From Chlorops oryzae (taxonomy: Eukaryota > Arthropoda > Insecta > Diptera > Chloropidae): DNA of 64,000 nt. The notes beneath the pieces are model-generated. The model was given only the letters and a program-made list of their open reading frames with translations, had not been told where the DNA came from and searched no databases. Where the stretch lies: assembly GCA_020466095.1 (NCBI GenBank), contig CM035808.1, positions 47,252,893 through 47,316,892 on the forward strand, read 5' to 3'. Position numbers and translations under genes: made by a program. The number at the start of each line of letters is the position of its first letter. The first letter of the stretch is position 1. This document shows positions 57,595-64,000 of the stretch, piece by piece.

Positions 57595-59748
57595 TCAAGT
57601 TGGTGAATTATTACTTCTTGACCGTTTAGGTATGGCACCAGTAGATGGACCAGGTTGCTCATCATCCTCATTTCGACTTGTGGTTCTTGAACGTTGCTTA
57701 ACACTGATTGAATAATTGAAAGCGAACATTTTAAACAATTCTTTGATAAAAAACCCAAACCGACTCACCGAAGTTTGTTGGCAGCAAATAAAGCACCCTC
57801 TATGCTAGTGAGTTGATTTAAGAATTCCGGTTTCAAAATATTTTGATGATCATCCGGATTAGACGGCTCATCCAATGCAAAATGCACGAGAGCAGTCGGA
57901 ATGAGGTCTAATTCAAGTAAGTTTTTATGCAAAGGAAGAATGGTTTTAGGTGGTATGGTAACTGTTAAGTAGAAGAAATACATTAATTGAAGTAATTTTC
58001 AAGTTATATTTTGTAAATGGAAGGAAATTTTCCGAATTCATCAATAACCTACAAAGTGAAAATGCAACATTTGGATTCCGTAAAAATGTTTTGACAAATG
58101 TGATAATATTGTAAACCGTGTCACTCGGTTTAAAGACGCCCTGTAAAACAAATCGATCTGGGAACTGGATACGTATAATACAGTTTTTATACTGTGCTAT
58201 TTTATTCAACATTGTCTTCTGTTGTTCGAGCTCTCGTAACTTTTCCGTCATCAACGGTGCATCTTGGTTGCCAGTCGAAATTCTTTGCAAGTCTCGCAGT
58301 ACCAATTTCAAATCATTGACTGTCAAATCGTAAAAAGAATCAGGTAATTCTTCGATTCTCCGATTAACACTGTCCAAAGAATAGAGTATAGCACTCCGTT
58401 CGCCTATCTGAAAGAAAAATAATGCTCAATACATAGACCCCCCATGAACTGTTCGCGCTATCCGACTTGATCGCGATAAGCCCTACTTACAATCGTATAC
58501 TCCGGTTCAAGTTCCATCGCAGTGGCTTCATTTTCTTTTTGTTCATTGTCATCATCATCATCATTTGCTTTATTCTGCATTGAATGACCTTTTCCCGAGC
58601 CCCAATCATATTTTGGCTTATTCTCTTCATTATTCTCTCCATTATTTTCGTTTCCTTTTTCATTTGGCGATGATTGTTCCACTGCTTGGGCTACCACAAC
58701 CTCAGAATTGGTTTTTAAAGCCTTCACAAGATCTTTTGTGATCGAAAAGCCACCGCCAGAGCCACCTCCGCTCCCAAAGTTCTTAGATACATTCCTTGCT
58801 ACAGAATCACTAGCTTCTTCGGTCTTCTCTCTTTCGGTTGGTGGTTTGTATATATTCGCTTGACTGTTGAAATTAAGAGTAAATTGGTTTCTAATCGATA
58901 TGAATTATTTTCAACAGTCTTACATCTTCAGCTCTTCGGGTCGCTTATCAAGCAAACGTAGCAAAGCTCTGCCTTCAAATATGCCCAACGACTTCAAAGT
59001 CCGTTCCATTAATGCCTCTTTTCCACAGATCTCTTGGCGCATATACAGAATAACGGGATTTTCAAAACTCACAGCATTTGGGGCTAATTTTTCGATGACA
59101 TTCCATAAACTTTCATGTGCTTCGAATTGTGCTAGCTGACGTGATCCATCTTCGAGCTGAATGCAAATATCCACGGGTTCTGCAATTCGTCTTTTCGCAC
59201 ATTCCATCATTTCCAGCAAACAATTATTTGGAAGACCACTAAAGCGAAAGATCTGGGTAAGACCCACCTCACGGTTGTGGTGCCTGAGACAATAGTTCTC
59301 GCTTTCGAAACCATGCTTGCGGCAAGCTTCTTCAAGAATCTTGAATCAAAGAAACGTTACTGAATCACTATGTCGCACACTAATCACATGAAAACCGGCA
59401 CAACTCAAAATTTTTTCAATCAATTTCTCATCTTTGTATGCATTTTACTGCAGTACACCCACAGCCCCAAAAAATTAACATTAACATTGATTGAATCGAA
59501 ATTTAATTAAGAATAATATAAATTTATATAAAAAAAAAATATTTTTTAAGTCTTCGATGGAGATTGTGTGTTCGCTTGAGAAATGGGAAATTTTGAGTTG
59601 TGTCGTTTTTTGTGAATTATGGGTTCACAGCTAGATATTTCTTTTCATTTTCAATTTAATATCTTACCTGCAAGATTGTTGTATTCGGTGATACTTTAAT
59701 GTTTTGCCTCCTTCCGTTCGGAGTTAGAACTATAACTTTACTCTCCAT
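57595..59748 (-). CDS. Tether containing UBX domain (TUG/ASPSCR1) orthologue
   Basis: Six minus-strand exons: 59748-59668, 59339-58924, 58863-58491, 58407-58053, 57961-57769 and 57703-57595. Phases match throughout, giving 508 residues. The N-terminus (SKVIVLTPNGRRQNIKVSPNT) starts a ubiquitin-like TUG-UBL1 domain. A second ubiquitin-like region follows (VDICIQLEDGSRQLAQFEAH...LGIFEGRALLRLL). After an acidic, Gly/Asn-rich linker comes a UBX domain (NCIIRIQFPDRFVLQGVF, then FTIPPK and LIPTALVHFAL). The tail is basic (KQRSRTTSRN...PKRSRS). TUG proteins bind p97/VCP and control vesicle trafficking, such as GLUT4 retention in mammals. Intron 1 is occupied by a MITE-B copy. The gene is convergent with FHIP. 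Confidence 0.92.
59369..59628. mobile_element. MITE-B copy filling TUG intron 1
   Basis: GTCGCACACTAATCACATG and CCGGCACAACTCAAAATTTT open the element, and AAATTTTGAGTTGTGTCG closes it. The interior CATTTTACTGCAG matches the 29.9 kb copy in reverse orientation. It covers about 260 of the 328 bp of the intron. Confidence 0.6.
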
Positions 59749-59945
59749 ATTTAATAAAAGGAAAAGTTAACTCGAAAACTCGATTTCTCAGGAGAAAGCC
59801 GGTCAAAACAAAACAAATATCATTCAATTTGACATTTCACACTAACATTAGTGTTGTAACGAATATTCGCATACGGGTGTACCCGAATGTTTTTTTGACA
59901 TCCGCATTCGCAAAATTTGGCGAATATGACAGAAGTATTCTTGTT

Positions 59946-61409
59946 ATATCGTCGTTCCGGAGTTATCGTGTATATCACAATCAAAAAATTTGAGATAAGC
60001 ACGTTTTCGCGTACTTTTTCAAGATCTAATCCATCTGTCGAGTCTCCAGGTTGCTATACCATATAGTTTACGAGATATTTGTGAGCTAAATAATTGTATA
60101 TCCGTTTAAAATGATAGTTTTACGCGTTATAACATCGTATATCCATATTTTTGGATATACTATGATTTATATATGAAATTTGCGAGTAAAAGTTTTGTGT
60201 TATCTCATCGTAACAAAAAAAAATTTTTTAAGAAACATTTTTATGTTAATTTTAAATAAAAAAGATTATTCGTGTGAAAAAAAAACAAAAGAAGCAAAAA
60301 AAAATTCTCATAGTAACACTCCTACAAAAATTTTCATTCTGAAAATAGTGTGGAATGCTTATTATGATAAACAAATTGCATTTCTTTAAAATGTTTAACG
60401 TCATCTTGTAGCACTACAGATCACGCCGCTCGATCAAGCGCTGTAAATACGTCCTCAAGCTTATTGTTCCTTTAATAGAATACTATAAGATGCTTTTGAA
60501 TTATTTTTCTTGGTTTGTGTAATTGTCGGGCTAGACCGATTATAGATTCCTGACTTGTTCAAAGTCAAATGTGAAATGAGTGCAAAACAGCACAACAAAG
60601 CTAATGCAGGTAGTTCAGCTCCTTAAAACAAACGTGGAAGGTACAGTTTCGTTGTACCAACAACAATACCCAAATCAATTCTTTATTTTGTAGCTTAGTT
60701 GATTTACATAACGTATATAATTTAATTTCCCAACAAAAATAAGAATTCGAATTTTTTTTTTAGAATTTTTTTTTTTGGAAATGTTTAGGTCACGGAAAAA
60801 TAATAAGAAGAGAAATGTGTATCATTTAAATAGGCACATTTTTAAGGTATCAGGTATGACTTTTGAATGCTACCTTTAATGTATAAAAAAAATTTTCGCT
60901 ATTTGATGCAGTGGCAAGTCGTTTTTCTCAGGAAATACGGAGTTAAGTCATTTTTCAACAATAAGATAATGATTTGGAACTCCTTTTTCTATTTTTAAAT
61001 GGAAAACGGATACTTAAATAACAAATTTCCTATATGAACTCATTAAAAAAATTTTTGTTAAGTCGATTTTCGTGTCAAAACAAATAAAACAAAAAAACAT
61101 TATCAAATTTTTATTAATTCATTTGCTCGTATATTCACTTTCCAACACAGGTTGCCAAAAAAGTGGCGTATACGATGAATTGTCAAAAATTCTTGGAATG
61201 AAAAAAACCCTATAACTTAACGAATTTTCGAAGTAACTTTAAATTAATGATCAGAAATAATAAAAAGTAAAGCATTTTATATAAGGAAAACAGAATCAAC
61301 GATTTCCAACGAGCCATTTTTTTTATATACCATGTTAAACTTTAAACTTCAATTTCCCAACAAAAGGTTGATTGTGATATACGAGGAAATAACTCCGGGA
61401 CGACGATAT
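59946..61409. mobile_element. 1.46-kb TIR element, ATATCGTCGT ends
   Basis: ATATCGTCGTTCCGGAGTTA then TCGTGTATATCACAATCAA at the left is mirrored by TTGATTGTGATATACGA then TAACTCCGGGACGACGATAT at the right, a TIR of about 40 bp. GTT occurs directly outside both ends. The interior contains only short AT-rich frames, so the copy is non-autonomous. Confidence 0.65.
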
Positions 61410-61599
61410 GTTTTCGGGGTCGTGGAAACCGAATTTGAGATCTATATAGCTCCATCGGGTCTATAATCCACCATTACCTTTAAAAAAGAAACCGAAAAAC
61501 CCCGCATGCGAATGCTTTTTGTTGTTATAACTGAATCTGGAACCGATGGAGGTATATAGACGTCAAATTTGGATTCAGCAACTCCGAAAACACATAAAA

Positions 61600-61728
61600 T
61601 AATGGGACTAATGCAGCTTCGCAAATTGTGGGAAATGAGAAATTTGTCACACAACTGTCAAAATTTATATGAAAATTTACGATGGGAAAAGTTGCGAAGG
61701 CATTTGCGAAGTTGCATGAGTACCACTA
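61600..61728. mobile_element. MITE-C copy 2 (125 bp, TA-flanked)
   Basis: ATGGGACTAATGCAGCTTCG at the left and CGAAGTTGCATGAGTACCAC at the right, with TA outside both ends. It is nearly identical over its length to the 42.5 kb copy. Confidence 0.8.
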
Positions 61729-61902
61729 ATAACTCAAGTGAGATTCCTGTAATCAGCAGAAGAATGAACTGAAGTTCAAGCTATTATCAGTCTTTAACAG
61801 AGCTATTCCGGAAAATTAAATAGAATTTCTCGAAAATTGTTAAAAGTCTGGTGCTTTAACACCAAAATCACCAATAAGTCAATATTTGAAATCAAATAAA
61901 GG

Positions 61903-62064
61903 TACAGTGGAGTCTGGATAAAGTGAACTAAGGCCCGTTATAAAGGTCTCTGTCTATTTGATTTTTGCTTTTTGGTATTAAAATACCCTATGAAAAAATT
62001 GATGTGTTCACATCAGCGAGGTTTTCATTCTATCCGGGGCTCATACCATCCAGACTCTACTGTA
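61903..62064. mobile_element. pogo-like MITE, TA-flanked (158 bp)
   Basis: CAGTGGAGTCTGGATAAAGTG at the left is mirrored by CATACCATCCAGACTCTACTG at the right, with TA on both sides. It is related in its first bases to the 3.4 kb element. Confidence 0.7.
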
Positions 62065-62470
62065 TTTTAATTTTTAAATATAAAAGTTCAGACGCGATGT
62101 CATGACGCTTGCGATGTGCATTATAAAAACGTTTGCCCGGAACACTAGCTGGCGGAGTTGAAAATATTGTTTTCGCATTGAAGAAGCATCCCGTACTTTG
62201 TCGTCACTTTCCAGGATTTTCCATTGTCCAGGAGACTGGTGTCATTTGACACGCGTCCTTCGTCGAAGTATTTAAAATTTTTTTTTTTACAAATATGTTA
62301 GAGACTGCGAATAATGTGCATTCGCACTCGCATTCACGAATGCCAAAAATTGACATTGCTTGCATCAATAATGAGTATGTACTCACTAATATCTTTTTTT
62401 TGCAGTTACCTACCCTGTGAGAAACAATTCTATTGTAGATAATTTTTGCAGACAACGCGACGTGAACATC

Positions 62471-62643
62471 CAGTGGCGGATCTACCTTATTGGCAACATA
62501 GGCAGCTGCCTAGGACGGCAAATTTTCAGGGGCCAAATTCTGACCGTCAATGTATCAATAGCAGAAAAGGCGAAAATTAGGGTGCTGCCTGAGGAGTTAA
62601 AATCTCAACTGCCTAGGGCGGCAGATTGTCTTAATCCGCCCCT
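62471..62643. mobile_element. Small hAT-like remnant (CAGTGGCGGATCTA end)
   Basis: CAGTGGCGGATCTA at the left and TTAATCCGCCCCT at the right form a weak inverted repeat, with inner GGCAGCTGCCTAGGACGGC / CTGCCTAGGGCGGC. The first bases match termini common in hAT elements. A target duplication is not clear. Confidence 0.5.
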
Positions 62644-63584
62644 TTAACATTAATTTGTGAATAAGATAATTAATATAGACTTGGTCATCATCATCGAGTA
62701 TTCATTACTTTATCGCTTTGAGACTCTAAGGATATACTCCTTTTTCTTGTTTCCTCCTTTACCTAATGTCTTATAAGAAACATGATTTGATCCATAGCAA
62801 ACAAATCAAAGGCAAAAACATTTTTCAACAATTAATTAAATTAAGTTAAATTAAATTGAATACAAGGAATGCGATTTTTTTTTATCATTTAGGGACTTCA
62901 GAAAAATTCTGATTCAATTCTGAAGCGTTTTTTTATATGAAGTTTTTCATTTCTGACAGAGCTGGAGAGAGCGGGTTAAAAGCAAACCAAAATTGATTTT
63001 TTTTTTTACTATAAAAATATTTATTTTCCAGATCGTAGTAAATTATCGTGTATAAATGAGAAAAAAATTCCTTATAAATACTAATAAATAGGTTTTGTAA
63101 AATTCACATTTGATAAATGCTATTGCTCTTTATCCACATTTCGTAATCTCTTTTAAAATTTTTTACAGATTATAGTAATCGATGAATTCCACTGTGCGTC
63201 TGTAGCGAATTCCACTGGTGTAGTTTAATTTCACAGGCTTCCATTTTTTCTACAAATTGTAGCAGAGAAAGGGGGTAAATAAAATAAAATGAAAAGGAAA
63301 AAAAAGGATAAATATAATTTAATATGAGAAAACTGTATTTTAAGATAGCTGAAATGATTGCAAAGAGATGCGAGCGCAATAAAAAGCAAAATTTGAACGA
63401 AATTCTTAGGCGAACGAGCTAGCGCGCAAGTAAGAGCGAGTGTTATTTTCATATATAGCTTTATCGGCCCATAAACATCCTTTGGAATGCATGCGAATAT
63501 TAAAAATTACAGCCTTAAATATTAATTGTAATGAGATTGATTGTCAATGAAGCAATATCGATAATGTTGCAATCAAAATTTGAA

Positions 63585-64000
63585 CTAAACTGTTGAACTG
63601 GGCAATGGTGGAGTTGGCGGGATAATGTTTGGAATAGCGACAACACAAACGCCAGCACGACTAAATGTCATCGGCGCAACTTTAGTCCATTCATTTGTTT
63701 CTGCATCATACTCTTCAACAGTCTTTAAATAATGATTTCCGTCATAGCCGCCAACAGCCATTAAACGGTCTCCAAGTAGAGCACATCCTATTGCGTCGCG
63801 ACCAACGCTCAGTGAGCAGATCTATGGAGGACAATTAGTTAAAAATTTACTTAAAATATTCAAATACGAGCTATTTACAAGTGTCCAAGTATCTGTTGTG
63901 GGATCGTAACGTTCTACAGTATCTGTGCGACAGACTGCTGGATTACTCGCTGGACAATCGTGACCACCTAATGCATATAGGAACCCATTTGCGACGGCAA
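63585..64000 (-). CDS. Kelch-repeat protein (KLHL-type), C-terminal exons only
   Basis: Two exons are visible on the minus strand, one from the window edge to 63879 and the last at 63821-63585. They encode the final kelch blades: [14 protein letters not shown] with [16 protein letters not shown], then [24 protein letters not shown] with [18 protein letters not shown]. The Gly-Gly pairs and spaced Tyr/Trp are diagnostic. The wording is closest to the KLHL1/4/5 type as I remember it, which would have an N-terminal BTB-BACK and act as a CUL3 adaptor. That end lies outside the window. The protein ends with a Pro-rich tail ([14 protein letters not shown]). Confidence 0.88.

Larger units (their letters stand above)
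59749..63584. other. Intergenic region between TUG and the kelch gene
   Basis: No supportable gene. It holds a 1.46-kb TIR element, three further miniature elements and AT-rich unique DNA. The last part probably includes the kelch gene 3' untranslated region. Confidence 0.55.

Overview
This is nuclear DNA of a higher (brachyceran) fly. It is AT-rich, its genes have short introns with GT-AG borders, and it carries an Or13a-like odorant receptor and an insomniac orthologue. Its repeats are typical of flies: INE-1/DINE-1-like elements, an irritans-type mariner and many TA-flanked miniature elements. Nothing bacterial, viral or organellar was seen. The exact species cannot be named from the sequence alone.

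Layout. Positions 1-17,485 contain no convincing host gene. They hold miniature inverted-repeat elements, a TIR element with two tRNA-like inserts (4,621-5,487), a foldback-like complex with an INE-1-like core (about 11.58-14.37 kb), a hAT-like composite with a perfect 8-bp target duplication (14,824-16,278) and two short-period minisatellites. Next comes the Or13a-like receptor (six exons, 17,486-25,351, +). Its last long intron has swollen to 6.3 kb: a minisatellite was invaded by a full-length CR1/Jockey-like LINE (minus strand), and the LINE's ORF2 was then split by an INE-1-like element. A UPF0415/C7orf25-like gene (25,489-26,945, -) lies tail-to-tail with the receptor and head-to-head with cytosolic arginyl-tRNA synthetase (27,341-29,590, +).

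Positions 29.6-34.6 kb are repeats. insomniac (34,659-36,601, +) is followed by about 7.7 kb of mostly non-coding DNA and a decayed Himar1-like mariner (44,289-45,576). Pcmt, a protein L-isoaspartyl methyltransferase (46,451-47,384, -), is divergent from FHIP (49,079-55,923, +), the HOOK-interacting dynein adaptor subunit. FHIP is convergent with a TUG/ASPSCR1 orthologue (57,595-59,748, -). The window ends inside a kelch-repeat gene (63,585 to the edge, -).

The host genes are unrelated housekeeping or neural genes and do not form one pathway: sensory receptor, tRNA charging, CUL3-BTB adaptors (insomniac and probably the kelch gene), protein repair, vesicle transport and p97/UBX regulation. 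The most unusual signal is in the LINE. Its ORF1 and ORF2 are in one frame, separated only by a UAG followed by CAACCA, which matches the tobamovirus-type CARYYA readthrough context. ORF2 has no AUG until well inside the endonuclease domain, so expression by stop-codon readthrough is a concrete, testable possibility.
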